Below are positions 17,276 through 24,642 of a stretch of DNA of 64,000 bases, piece by piece. Source of the stretch: RYN-230 sp963834705 (lineage in GTDB: Bacteria > Actinomycetota > Actinomycetes > Streptosporangiales > Streptosporangiaceae). Below the pieces are notes generated by a model. That model saw nothing but the letters and a program-made list of their open reading frames with translations, made no database searches and was not told the origin of the DNA. The DNA is taken from positions 1,178,001 through 1,242,000 of the forward strand of contig CAWICV010000001.1 of assembly GCA_963834705.1 (NCBI GenBank), in the 5' to 3' direction. Both the position numbers and the translations under genes were made by a program. How positions within the stretch are numbered: position 1 is the stretch's first letter; every line of letters begins with the position of its first letter.

Positions 17276-18076
17276 ATGGAGCCGTCGAACACTCCAGTTA
17301 TCTTCGTGCACGGCCTGTGGCTGCACGCGAGCTCGTGGGATCCGTGGGTGGACTTCTTCAAGGAAGCCGGGTACGAGCCGTCCGCGCCGGGCTGGCCGGG
17401 GGACGGGGACACCGCCGCGGACACCAGGGAGAACCCGGAGCGGGTCGCCGGGGTAGGCATCGAGGACGTGGTCGAGTACTACACCGGGATCATCCACGGG
17501 CGGCCGGCCAAGCCGATCGTCATCGGCCATTCGTTCGGCGGGCTGATCGCGCAGCGGCTGCTCGGCCAGGATCTGGCCGCCGCCGCCGTGGCCATCGATC
17601 CGGCGCCCATCAAGGGGGTGCTCAACCTGCCGCCATCCTCGCTGAAGGTGGCCTCGATCGCGCTGCGCAAGCCGGCCAACCGGAAGGCGGCCGTGGCGCT
17701 GACCAAGGAGCAGTTCCGCTACGGTTTCGGCAACATGCTGCCCGCCGAGGAGAGCGACGACCTGTACGAGCGCTGGGCGATCCCGTCGCCGGGCAAGCCG
17801 CTGTTCGAGGCGGCGCTGGCCAACTTCACGCCAGGCTCGCCGGCCAAGGTCAACACGCGCAACAAGACCCGAGGGCCACTGCTGATCACCGCGGGCGGCC
17901 ACGACCACACCGTTCCCGCGTCTGAGAGCATGGCCGCCCGGCGGCTGTACCACCGCTCGCCGGCCATCACCGACCTGCGCGAATTCCCGGACCGCGGCCA
18001 CTCGCTGACCATCGACCACGGCTGGCGCGAGGTCGCGCAGACGGCCCTGGACTGGTTGCGGCAGCGGCATCAGTAG
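17276..18076 (+). CDS. Alpha/beta hydrolase
   Basis: 266 residues from ATG 17276, behind GAGGGGAATGAG. The first strand and oxyanion hole are PVIFVHGLWLHASSWDPW, the nucleophile elbow is IGHSFGGLIAQRLL (Ser in GHSFG), the acid is likely in LLITAGGHDHTVP and the catalytic His is in FPDRGHSLTIDHGW. It has no signal peptide and so is cytoplasmic. It could be an esterase or a cofactor-free hydrolase; nothing in the neighbourhood fixes the substrate. A GC hairpin follows at 18295-18317. Confidence 0.85.
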   Translation: MEPSNTPVIFVHGLWLHASSWDPWVDFFKEAGYEPSAPGWPGDGDTAADTRENPERVAGVGIEDVVEYYTGIIHGRPAKPIVIGHSFGGLIAQRLLGQDLAAAAVAIDPAPIKGVLNLPPSSLKVASIALRKPANRKAAVALTKEQFRYGFGNMLPAEESDDLYERWAIPSPGKPLFEAALANFTPGSPAKVNTRNKTRGPLLITAGGHDHTVPASESMAARRLYHRSPAITDLREFPDRGHSLTIDHGWREVAQTALDWLRQRHQ

Positions 18077-18294
18077 CGACCCTGCTCCCCCGCCCCACCC
18101 AGTCCTCCCCGGCTGCCGCCTCTTGCTGTTATCAGCCAGGGTTACGTGGGCTGCCCGGCACCGCGATGGCGGTGCGGTGGTGGCCGCGGGTGCGTGGCCT
18201 GCTGCCCGGCGCGCAGTCCCGCGGCGAGCCGGTGCCGGTGCGGGTGGTCCGCCGCCAGTTCGACCGGGTCCGCCTCCATCCGGTCCGCTAGCTG

Positions 18295-18317
18295 GCCGGC
18301 CCGTCCGGCGGGCCGGC
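18295..18317. terminator. GC-rich hairpin between convergent genes
   Basis: GCCGGCCCG (18295-18303) pairs perfectly with CGGGCCGGC (18309-18317) over a 5-base loop. It lies between the hydrolase and the convergent LhgO gene and could stop both transcripts. There is no T-run. The rest of 18077-18327 contains no gene I can support. Confidence 0.45.
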
Positions 18318-18327
18318 GCGGGCCGCC

Positions 18328-19545
18328 TTACCGGCGCGCTGACGTGACCGCCCGCTCGGCGATGTGCTGACCGATGACCAGTGACGCGGTGGCCGCGGGT
18401 GACGGCGCGTTCAGCACGTGGATGATCCCGTCACCTTCCTCGATGAGGAAGTCGTCGACCAGGGCGCCGGACCGGCTCAGGCACTGCGCCCGGATGCCGG
18501 ACGGGCCGAAGGTGATGTCGGCCGCGCTGAGCTGCGGGATGTACCGGCGCATCCCGGCCAGGTAAGCCGGCTTGACCAGGTCCCGGTAGATCTCCAGCGC
18601 CCCGGTCCTGGCGTAGGCGCGGGCCAGCTTGCGCAGCCCGGGGAAGCGCAGGCTGTCCAGCAGGTCCCGGCCGTTCACCGACAGCCGCCCGTACCCCTCC
18701 CGGGCCAGCGCGGGCACCGCGTTCGGCCCGGCGCGCAGCGTGCCGCCGATGCCCCGGGTGAAGTGCACGCCGAGGAACGGGAAGGCCGGGTCGGGCACCG
18801 GGTAGACCAGCCCGCGGACCAGGCCGGCCGACGCCGGGCGGAACGTGTAGTAGTCGCCGCGGAACGGGACGATCCGGTACGCACCGCTGCCCTGGCCGGT
18901 CAGCGCGGCGATCCGGTCGGCCTGCAGCCCGGCGCAAGCGATCACCAGGCCGGCCCGCAGCGGCCCGGCGTCCGTGTCGGCCAGCCAGCCGCCGGCCGTG
19001 CGGGCCAGCCCGCGCACGCCATGCCCGCAGAGCACCTGGCCGCCGCCGGTGCGGACCGTGTCCGCGTAGGCCGCCGCGACCCGCCGGTAGTCGATCACGC
19101 CGCTCTCCGGAATGTGCAGCGCCCGGATGCCGCGCACGGCCGGCTCGATCTCGGCGATCTCGGCCGCGCCGATCTCCCGGACGGCCAGCCCGTTGGCCCG
19201 GCCGCGCTCGGCCAGGCTGGCCAGCCCGGGCAGCTCGCCCTCCCGGGTTGCCACCACCAGCTTGCCGGGCTGCCGGTACGGGATCTGGTGCTGCTGCGCG
19301 AACTCCATCATGGCCAGCCGCCCCGCGGTGCAGAACCGCGCCTTGAGGCTGCCCGGCTGGTAGTACAGGCCCGCGTGGATGACCCCGGAGTTGTGCCCGC
19401 TCTGGTGGGTGCCAACTGAGGCTTCTTTTTCCAGAACGGCCAGTGCCACTCCGGGCCGCTGGGCCTGCAGCGCCATTGCGGTGGCCAGCCCGACCAGACC
19501 GGCGCCGATGACGATGACGTCGTACTGGTCCTCGCCGGCCGCCAT
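18328..19545 (-). CDS. lhgO: L-2-hydroxyglutarate oxidase (LhgO-like FAD enzyme)
   Basis: About 405 residues of the DAO family. The FAD motif is VIVIGAGLVGLATAMALQ, followed by the LhgO mark SVGTHQSGHNSGVIHAGLYYQPGSLKARFC and by IPYRQPGKLVVATRE. Later come VIACAGLQADRIA, FRGDYYTFRP, a central FPFLGVHFTRG and the closing GALVDDFLIEEGDGIIHVLNAPSPAATASLVIG. The enzyme oxidises L-2-hydroxyglutarate to 2-oxoglutarate. ATG 19545 sits one base after the stop of the FAH-family gene, so the two form an operon; the longer open frame upstream is not conserved. Confidence 0.87.
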   Translation of the reverse strand: MAAGEDQYDVIVIGAGLVGLATAMALQAQRPGVALAVLEKEASVGTHQSGHNSGVIHAGLYYQPGSLKARFCTAGRLAMMEFAQQHQIPYRQPGKLVVATREGELPGLASLAERGRANGLAVREIGAAEIAEIEPAVRGIRALHIPESGVIDYRRVAAAYADTVRTGGGQVLCGHGVRGLARTAGGWLADTDAGPLRAGLVIACAGLQADRIAALTGQGSGAYRIVPFRGDYYTFRPASAGLVRGLVYPVPDPAFPFLGVHFTRGIGGTLRAGPNAVPALAREGYGRLSVNGRDLLDSLRFPGLRKLARAYARTGALEIYRDLVKPAYLAGMRRYIPQLSAADITFGPSGIRAQCLSRSGALVDDFLIEEGDGIIHVLNAPSPAATASLVIGQHIAERAVTSARR

Positions 19546-19546
19546 G

Positions 19547-20365
19547 TCAGGCCGGCCGGCCGACCGTGTTGCGGAGGATACCGATGCCCTCGACCTCCAT
19601 GTCCACCACGTCACCGGGCTGCAGCCAGCGGTCGTCGTTGTGTTCCAGGATGCAGCCGGTGCCGACCGTGCCGGAGCCGATGATGTCGCCCGGCCGCAGC
19701 TCGGTGTTCCGCGCCGCCTGGGCCAGGATGGCGGGCCACGGGTAGTGCAGGTCGGCCAGCTGGCCGCGGGACCGTTCCTCGCCGTTGACCCGGGCCGTCA
19801 TGACCGCCCGCGAGCCGTCGAACTCGTCCGCGGTGACCAGCACCGGGCCGAAGCTGGTGGCGAAGTCCTTGGCCTTGGCCGGGCCCAGCCCGACCCGCAT
19901 CTCCCTGCGCTGGATGTCCCGGGCCGACCAGTCGTTCATCACGGTGAAGCCGCCGATCTGGCCGTCCGCGCCGATCACCGCGGCCACTTCGAGCTCGTAG
20001 TCCAGCTCGGCCGTGCCCGCCGGGTACGGGATCTCGGTGCCCGGCCCGGTGATCGCGGCCGGGTTGGTGAAGTAGAAGACCGGGAACTCGTACCATTCGG
20101 CCGGCACGGTGGCGCCGCGGTTGGCCCGGGCGGTCGCGATGTGCTGCTCGAATGCGAAGAAGTCGCGGATCGAGGGCGGCCGGGGCACCGGTGCGAGCAG
20201 CTCCACGCCGGCCGCCGGCCAGGTGGCCGCGTCGGCTACCTGGCCGCGCCGGGCCAGCACCGTGATCAGGTCAGGGGCGTCCAGCTGGACGATGTGCTCG
20301 CCGTCGACCCGGCCCGGCCAGCCTTCCAGCGGCCCGTCACCGGGCCGGAACGTGCACAGCCGCAC
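19547..20365 (-). CDS. Fumarylacetoacetate hydrolase (FAH) family enzyme
   Basis: 272 residues. The FAH-fold metal and active-site region is FYFTNPAAITGPGTEIPYPAGTAELDYELEVAAVIG, with GGFTVMNDWSARDIQRREMRVG, AKDFATSFGPVLVT and the closing GDIIGSGTVGTGC then LQPGDVVDMEVEGIG. Members cleave or decarboxylate 2-oxo acids such as acylpyruvates and homoprotocatechuate intermediates. The GTG start at 20365 gives the usual VRLCTFRPG opening. LhgO follows one base downstream, which points to a shared dicarboxylate or aromatic-acid degradative role. A possible IclR relic lies just upstream. Confidence 0.85.
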   Translation of the reverse strand: MRLCTFRPGDGPLEGWPGRVDGEHIVQLDAPDLITVLARRGQVADAATWPAAGVELLAPVPRPPSIRDFFAFEQHIATARANRGATVPAEWYEFPVFYFTNPAAITGPGTEIPYPAGTAELDYELEVAAVIGADGQIGGFTVMNDWSARDIQRREMRVGLGPAKAKDFATSFGPVLVTADEFDGSRAVMTARVNGEERSRGQLADLHYPWPAILAQAARNTELRPGDIIGSGTVGTGCILEHNDDRWLQPGDVVDMEVEGIGILRNTVGRPA

Positions 20366-20783
20366 CGGCGCCTCCGTTACTAAATCAGCAGGTCAGGCAG
20401 TAGGCGGCCAGGATGACCCGGCCCTGGGCCGGGCAGTGCAGCGGGAACGTGGTGCAATCCCTCGGCGGCCAGCGCGGTCACGATCCCGGGCGCGGGCCGT
20501 GCGCCTGGGAACGTGTCACGAATCCAGCCTATTGGATAGCGCCCGCGATCCAGCTCCGGATGCCAGCCATCCAGGTCCCGGATACCTGGCGCGCCTTAAC
20601 GCAGTCTTCATGTTTCCCGAGTACACCTGTCGTTTGGGTCCCGCCCGCCCGGGAAGGCATCGGATAAAAGCACGGTGAGCCTGGCTCCCGGCACGGGCCC
20701 CCGCGGGCCCGGTTACCAGCACCGCAGCGGATACCACCGGCTGCGGTAATCTGTGCTTCCCGCGCATCGGAGGGAGAACGTGG
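20366..20783. other. Intergenic region upstream of FAH and glycosidase genes, with a possible IclR relic
   Basis: 418 bases without an intact gene. On the minus strand, 20385-20447 reads FPLHCPAQGRVILAA before a stop. This resembles the LPLHATALGKALLA motif at the start of the IclR effector domain, but the frame fails upstream. The remainder is lower in GC and should hold the promoter of the plus-strand glycosidase, whose ribosome site GGAGGGAG is at 20769. No hairpin or clear -35/-10 pair was identified. Confidence 0.35.
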
Positions 20784-22214
20784 GTGCCTAGACCGGCGTC
20801 GTTCCGGCGTGACCCGGAAACAGGTGTTGCGGAGCCAGAGCCCTCCTGGCGTGACCCGGATCCGGGCTACCGCGACCGTGGGCGCCCCGGCACCCCGCCG
20901 GGCTACCGCGACCGTGGGCGGCCCGGCACCCCGCCGGGCTACCGCGACCGTGGGCGGCCCGGCACCCCGCCGGGCTACCGCGACCGTGGGCGGCCCGGCA
21001 CCCCGCCGGGCTACCGCGACCGTGGGCGCCCCGGCACCCCGCCGCGCCACCGGAACAGCCGGGGTGGCAGGTCCCGTACTCCACGCCGCCGGCTCCGCAG
21101 CCGGCGCTGGTTCCAGGTGGTGATGGCGGCGGTACTGGCGTTCATTATCTGGCTTGTTTTTTCGATCGGGCACGCTCTGACCATGCCGGGCGGGGGCACC
21201 ACCTCGGAGCGGCTGGCGGAATGGGCCCGGGACCATTACCTCGGGCCGGTGGTGACGTTCGGCGAGTGGCTCAGCTACTCGCCGCCGAAAGCGGGCGGCA
21301 AGCCGTCGTTCGCGCTGACCGGGCCGAGCGCCGGGCCGGCCCGGACGGCGCCGCACAAGACGCACGGCAAGGCCACGCCCAGCTACCCGGCGCCCGCCCC
21401 GCTCAAGCCGTTCGTAGCCCACCCAGTGCCCGGCGAGGGCAAATGGCGGGTGCTCGGCACGGCCGATGGCCAGCCCGCCATCTACGGTACCTACCTGCGC
21501 GCGAGCAGCGTTTATACGTCCTACGTGGCGGGCATCGTGTCGATGAACCAGCACCTGGTGCGGTTCCAGCTGCACCCAGGTGCGGAAGACCCAGGCCCCG
21601 GTCCCTGGAAGTCCCAGCCATACATCGTGCCCGGCAAGAGGCTCGGGCTGCTGGCCACGTTCAATGGCGGTTTCAAGATCGCCACATCCGGCGGCGGCTT
21701 CTACCTCAACGGCGCGACCAGCGGGACGCTGATCAAGGGGGTCGCGTCGGTCGTGTACTACCGCGACGGGCGGATCGCGATCGGGAACTGGGGCGGCTCG
21801 GTGAAGATGAGCCCCGACGTGGCCGGCGTGCGGCAGAATCTGCACATGATCGTGGCGCACGGGAAGATCCCGGCCTCGGTGGACTACAACGTCGAGGGCG
21901 CCTGGGGCGCCACCCTGGGCGGCGGCTACTACGTGTGGCGGTCCGGCATCGGCCTCACCAGCGACGGGCGGGTGATCTTCGCCTACGGGCCCGCGCTGAA
22001 CGTGCGGGAACTGGCTGAGCTGCTCAAGCGGGCGGGCGCGGTGACGGCCATGGAACTGGACATCAACCCGGACTGGATGTCCTACATGTACTACCTGCCG
22101 AAGCACCACCCGGCCGACCCGACACCGGTCAACCTGCTGCCGACCCAGATCCAGCCGCCGGCCCGGTACTACGCGCCAGCCAGCCGCGACTTCACCGCTG
22201 TGTACGCACGGTGA
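20784..22214 (+). CDS. Membrane-anchored phosphodiester glycosidase (NAGPA domain) with 12-residue tandem repeats
   Basis: 476 residues. Residues 28-87 are five copies of GYRDRGRPGTPP, then an Arg-rich stretch and one membrane helix (about 109-132, WFQVVMAAVLAFIIWLVFSIG). The basic repeat region should be inside the cell and the rest outside. The outer part is a NAGPA/DUF2233 domain: LLATFNGGFKIATSGGGFYLNGA, YYRDGRIAIGNWGG, NVEGAWGATLGGGYYVWRSGIGLTSDGRVIFAYGPALNVRELAELLKRAGAVTAMELDIN. Relatives remove GlcNAc from phosphodiester caps. GTG 20784 follows GGAGGG. The UbiA gene overlaps it by 4 bases, suggesting work on a cell-envelope glycan. Confidence 0.83.
   Translation: MPRPASFRRDPETGVAEPEPSWRDPDPGYRDRGRPGTPPGYRDRGRPGTPPGYRDRGRPGTPPGYRDRGRPGTPPGYRDRGRPGTPPRHRNSRGGRSRTPRRRLRSRRWFQVVMAAVLAFIIWLVFSIGHALTMPGGGTTSERLAEWARDHYLGPVVTFGEWLSYSPPKAGGKPSFALTGPSAGPARTAPHKTHGKATPSYPAPAPLKPFVAHPVPGEGKWRVLGTADGQPAIYGTYLRASSVYTSYVAGIVSMNQHLVRFQLHPGAEDPGPGPWKSQPYIVPGKRLGLLATFNGGFKIATSGGGFYLNGATSGTLIKGVASVVYYRDGRIAIGNWGGSVKMSPDVAGVRQNLHMIVAHGKIPASVDYNVEGAWGATLGGGYYVWRSGIGLTSDGRVIFAYGPALNVRELAELLKRAGAVTAMELDINPDWMSYMYYLPKHHPADPTPVNLLPTQIQPPARYYAPASRDFTAVYAR
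20865..21044 (+). repeat. Five tandem 36-bp units in the glycosidase gene
   Basis: Five in-frame copies of a 36-bp unit run from 20865 to 21044 and encode GYRDRGRPGTPP each time. They differ only by a few silent changes (GGCGCC or GGCGGC). Such uniformity implies recent expansion or gene conversion, and copy number may vary between strains. Confidence 0.92.
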
Positions 22215-23182
22215 CGACCCGCACGAGAGCGGCCGACGTCCCGCCGGGCGCGGCGGGCGCGCTCAGCCGGGGCGGCGGCCTGGCCGGCTGGCTGGCCGCC
22301 GTCGTGCAGACCGCCCGGCCGCGGCAGTGGCCGAAGAACCTGCTGGTTTTCGCCGCGCCGCTGGCCGGGGCGTCGCTGGGCCGGGACGACGGCCTCGGCT
22401 ACGCGCTGGCCGCCGCGGCCGCGTTCACCGCCGCCGCGGTCGCGGTGTACTTCGTCAACGACGTGCTGGACGCCGACCGGGACCGGCGGCACCCGGTGAA
22501 GCGGCTGCGGGCGGTGGCCTCCGGCCGGCTGCCCCGGGGGCACGCGCTGGCCGTGGCCCTGCTCAGCCTGGGCCTGGCCGAGGCGGGCTGCCTGTGGCTC
22601 GACATGGACGCGCTGGGCCTGCTGGTCTTCGTGTACTTCGCCGTGTCGCTGCTGTACAGCGCGGCGCTCAAACATCTCCCGGTGGTCGAGTTGGTGTTCG
22701 TGGCCAGCGGCTTCGTGCTGCGCGCGCTGGGCGGGGCGAGCGCCACCCGGGTGCCGCCGTCGGGCTGGTTCCTGCTGGTGTGCAGCCTGGGCGCGCTGAT
22801 GGTGGCGATCGCCAAGCGGTTCACCGAGCTGGCCGTGCTCGGCCCGGGGGCGGTCCGGACCCGGCCGGTGATGCGCTGGTACCGGGCGGGCTGGCTGCGG
22901 CTGGGCCAGCGGGCCGTCTCGGCTGCGGTGATCACCTGCTACCTGTTCTGGGCGGCAGGCCAGGCCGGACCCGGGACCCGGATCTTGCATCTGGTCAGCG
23001 TGCTGCCGCTGGCCGCCGCGCTGATCCGCTTCGACTGGCTGACCGGGCATGAGCAGGCCAAGCCGGTCGAGGACCTGATCTCCCGGGACCGGCTCATGGT
23101 CGGCTGCGAGCTGGGCTGGCTGGTGCTGTTCGCGGCCGGCCTGCTGACGTTATCGTCGGAGACCCTAGTCACTTACGGTTAA
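22211..23182 (+). CDS. ubiA: Decaprenyl-phosphate phosphoribosyltransferase (UbiA family, DPPR synthase-like)
   Basis: 323 residues, about nine membrane helices. It opens with the DPPR-synthase mark TARPRQWPKNLLVFAAPLAG and has the first Asp-rich motif NDVLDADRD (Asn83, Asp84, Asp87, Asp91) followed by HPVKRLRAVASGRLPRGHA. Later marks are SLLYSAALKHLPVVELVFVASGFVLRALGG and AIAKRFTELAVLG. In mycobacteria the homologue Rv3806c transfers phosphoribose to decaprenyl phosphate, the first step to decaprenyl-phospho-arabinose. GTG 22211 overlaps the glycosidase stop (GTGA), and the DprE2-like gene follows after 9 bases. Confidence 0.88.
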   Translation: MTTRTRAADVPPGAAGALSRGGGLAGWLAAVVQTARPRQWPKNLLVFAAPLAGASLGRDDGLGYALAAAAAFTAAAVAVYFVNDVLDADRDRRHPVKRLRAVASGRLPRGHALAVALLSLGLAEAGCLWLDMDALGLLVFVYFAVSLLYSAALKHLPVVELVFVASGFVLRALGGASATRVPPSGWFLLVCSLGALMVAIAKRFTELAVLGPGAVRTRPVMRWYRAGWLRLGQRAVSAAVITCYLFWAAGQAGPGTRILHLVSVLPLAAALIRFDWLTGHEQAKPVEDLISRDRLMVGCELGWLVLFAAGLLTLSSETLVTYG

Positions 23183-23191
23183 GGAGGAGCA

Positions 23192-23956
23192 GTGCAGCGC
23201 AGGCGGCCGGCCCCGGCGGATGTGAACCGGGTACTCCTGCTCGGCGGGACCAGCGAGATCGGCCTGGAGATCCTGGCCGCGCTCGGCCTGCCCGGGCGGA
23301 CCGAGATACTGCTGGCCGGCCGGGACGAGCAGCGGCTGGCGGCGGCCGGGAAGGCGCTGACGGCCGGCTCGGTGCGGACGCTGCACTATGACGCCACCGC
23401 GCTGGACACCCACCAGGCGGTCATCGACGAGGCATTCGCGGCCGGGGACGTGGACCTGGTCATCTCGGCGGCGGGCATCCTGACCGCACAGGACGTGCTG
23501 GACAGCGACCCGCTGAACGCCGGGCGGCTGGTCGAGACCAACTTCACCGGGCACGTCACCGCACTGCTGGCCGCGGCCGGCCGGATGCGTGCCCAGGGCC
23601 ACGGCACCATCGTGGTGCTGTCCTCGGTCGCCGCCATCCGGCCGCGCAAGGCCAACTACGTGTACGGCTCGGCCAAGGCCGGCCTGGACGCCTTCGCCCG
23701 CGGCCTGGCCGACGCGCTGCACGGCACCGGGGTGGGCGTGCTGCTGGTCCGGCCCGGCTTCGTGATCGGGCGGATGACGGCCGGGATGCCGCCCGCGCCG
23801 CTGTCCAGCACGCCGGCCCAGGTCGGCGCCGCCGTGGCCCGGGCGCTCGGCCGGCCGTCGCCGGCCGGCACCGTGTGGGTGCCGGCCTCGCTGGCCGTGC
23901 TGGCCGGCGGCCTCCGGCTGCTGCCGCGGCCGCTGTGGCGCCGGCTGCCACGCTGA
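23192..23956 (+). CDS. dprE2: DprE2-like short-chain reductase (decaprenylphosphoryl-2-keto-ribose reductase)
   Basis: 254 residues of the SDR family. The NAD(P) motif GGTSEIG (18-24), NAG-equivalent SAAG, catalytic Ser144/145, Tyr158 and Lys162 (YGSAK) are all present. The opening VNRVLLLGGTSEIGLEIL and end LLPRPLWRRLPR resemble mycobacterial DprE2, which with DprE1 epimerises decaprenyl-phospho-ribose to arabinose. DprE1 is not in this window. GTG 23192 has AGGAGG upstream. Placement straight after the DPPR synthase supports the specific role over a generic SDR. Confidence 0.8.
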   Translation: MQRRRPAPADVNRVLLLGGTSEIGLEILAALGLPGRTEILLAGRDEQRLAAAGKALTAGSVRTLHYDATALDTHQAVIDEAFAAGDVDLVISAAGILTAQDVLDSDPLNAGRLVETNFTGHVTALLAAAGRMRAQGHGTIVVLSSVAAIRPRKANYVYGSAKAGLDAFARGLADALHGTGVGVLLVRPGFVIGRMTAGMPPAPLSSTPAQVGAAVARALGRPSPAGTVWVPASLAVLAGGLRLLPRPLWRRLPR

Positions 23957-23973
23957 CCCTGTCTGGGCCGGTC

Positions 23974-24642
23974 ATGCGCGTGCTGGTGGCGGAGGACGAC
24001 CGGGGGCTGCGCGATGCGCTCGGCCGCGGCCTGCGCGAGCACGGGTATACCGTCGATACCGTTCCCGATGGCCAGACGGCCATGACCTACCTGCGCAGTT
24101 ATGAGTACGAAGTGGTGGTGCTGGACTGGCGCATGCCGGGGGTGTCCGGCCTGGAGGTGCTGCAGTGGCTGCGGCACGGCGCGCAGCCGGTGCCAGTGCT
24201 GATGCTGACCGCCCGGGACGCGCCCGCGGACCGGGTCACCGGGCTGGACCAGGGCGCCGATGACTACCTGGTCAAGCCGTTCGACTTCGCCGAGCTGCTG
24301 GCCCGGATGCGCGCGCTGCAGCGCCGGCCGCGGACCGCGCAGCCGCCCCAGCTGGTGATCGGCGACGTGGTCTTCGACCCGGCCACCCGGGAGGTCCGGG
24401 TCGGCGCCCAGCGGCCGCCGCTGACCAGCACCGAGCGAGGCATCCTGGAGATGCTGATGCGCCGCTCCCCCGCGGTGGTGGACCGGCGCTCGATCGCGCT
24501 GAGCGTGTGGGACAACGAGGCTGACGCGCTCGGCTCCAACACCATCGACGTGCACATGACCCGGCTGCGCGCCAAGCTGGCCGCGGGCCAGGTGCGCATC
24601 GAGTCGGTGCGCGCGGTCGGCTACCGGATCGTGGCCCAGTGA
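23974..24642 (+). CDS. OmpR/PhoB-type response regulator
   Basis: 222 residues from ATG 23974; the open frame extends upstream, but the receiver domain begins here (MRVLVAEDD). Acidic pair Glu7-Asp8-Asp9, phospho-acceptor Asp51 (VVVLDWRMPG), Thr/Ala switch region (LMLTARDA) and Lys101 (DDYLVKPF) are intact. The winged-helix output domain covers about 130-222 (LTSTERGILEMLMRRSPAVVDRRSI, NTIDVHMTRLRAKL, VRAVGYRI). It overlaps the kinase gene by 4 bases and lies 17 bases after dprE2, so it may be co-transcribed with the envelope genes. Confidence 0.92.
   Translation: MRVLVAEDDRGLRDALGRGLREHGYTVDTVPDGQTAMTYLRSYEYEVVVLDWRMPGVSGLEVLQWLRHGAQPVPVLMLTARDAPADRVTGLDQGADDYLVKPFDFAELLARMRALQRRPRTAQPPQLVIGDVVFDPATREVRVGAQRPPLTSTERGILEMLMRRSPAVVDRRSIALSVWDNEADALGSNTIDVHMTRLRAKLAAGQVRIESVRAVGYRIVAQ

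Noticed and set aside
18166..18291. A 41-codon basic peptide between the hydrolase and LhgO
   Set aside because: Codon third positions look coding-like, but there is no clear ribosome site or known family, and such short Arg-rich frames arise easily here.
20865..21044. CRISPR-like array
   Set aside because: The 36-bp units are directly adjacent with no spacers and lie in frame inside a gene.
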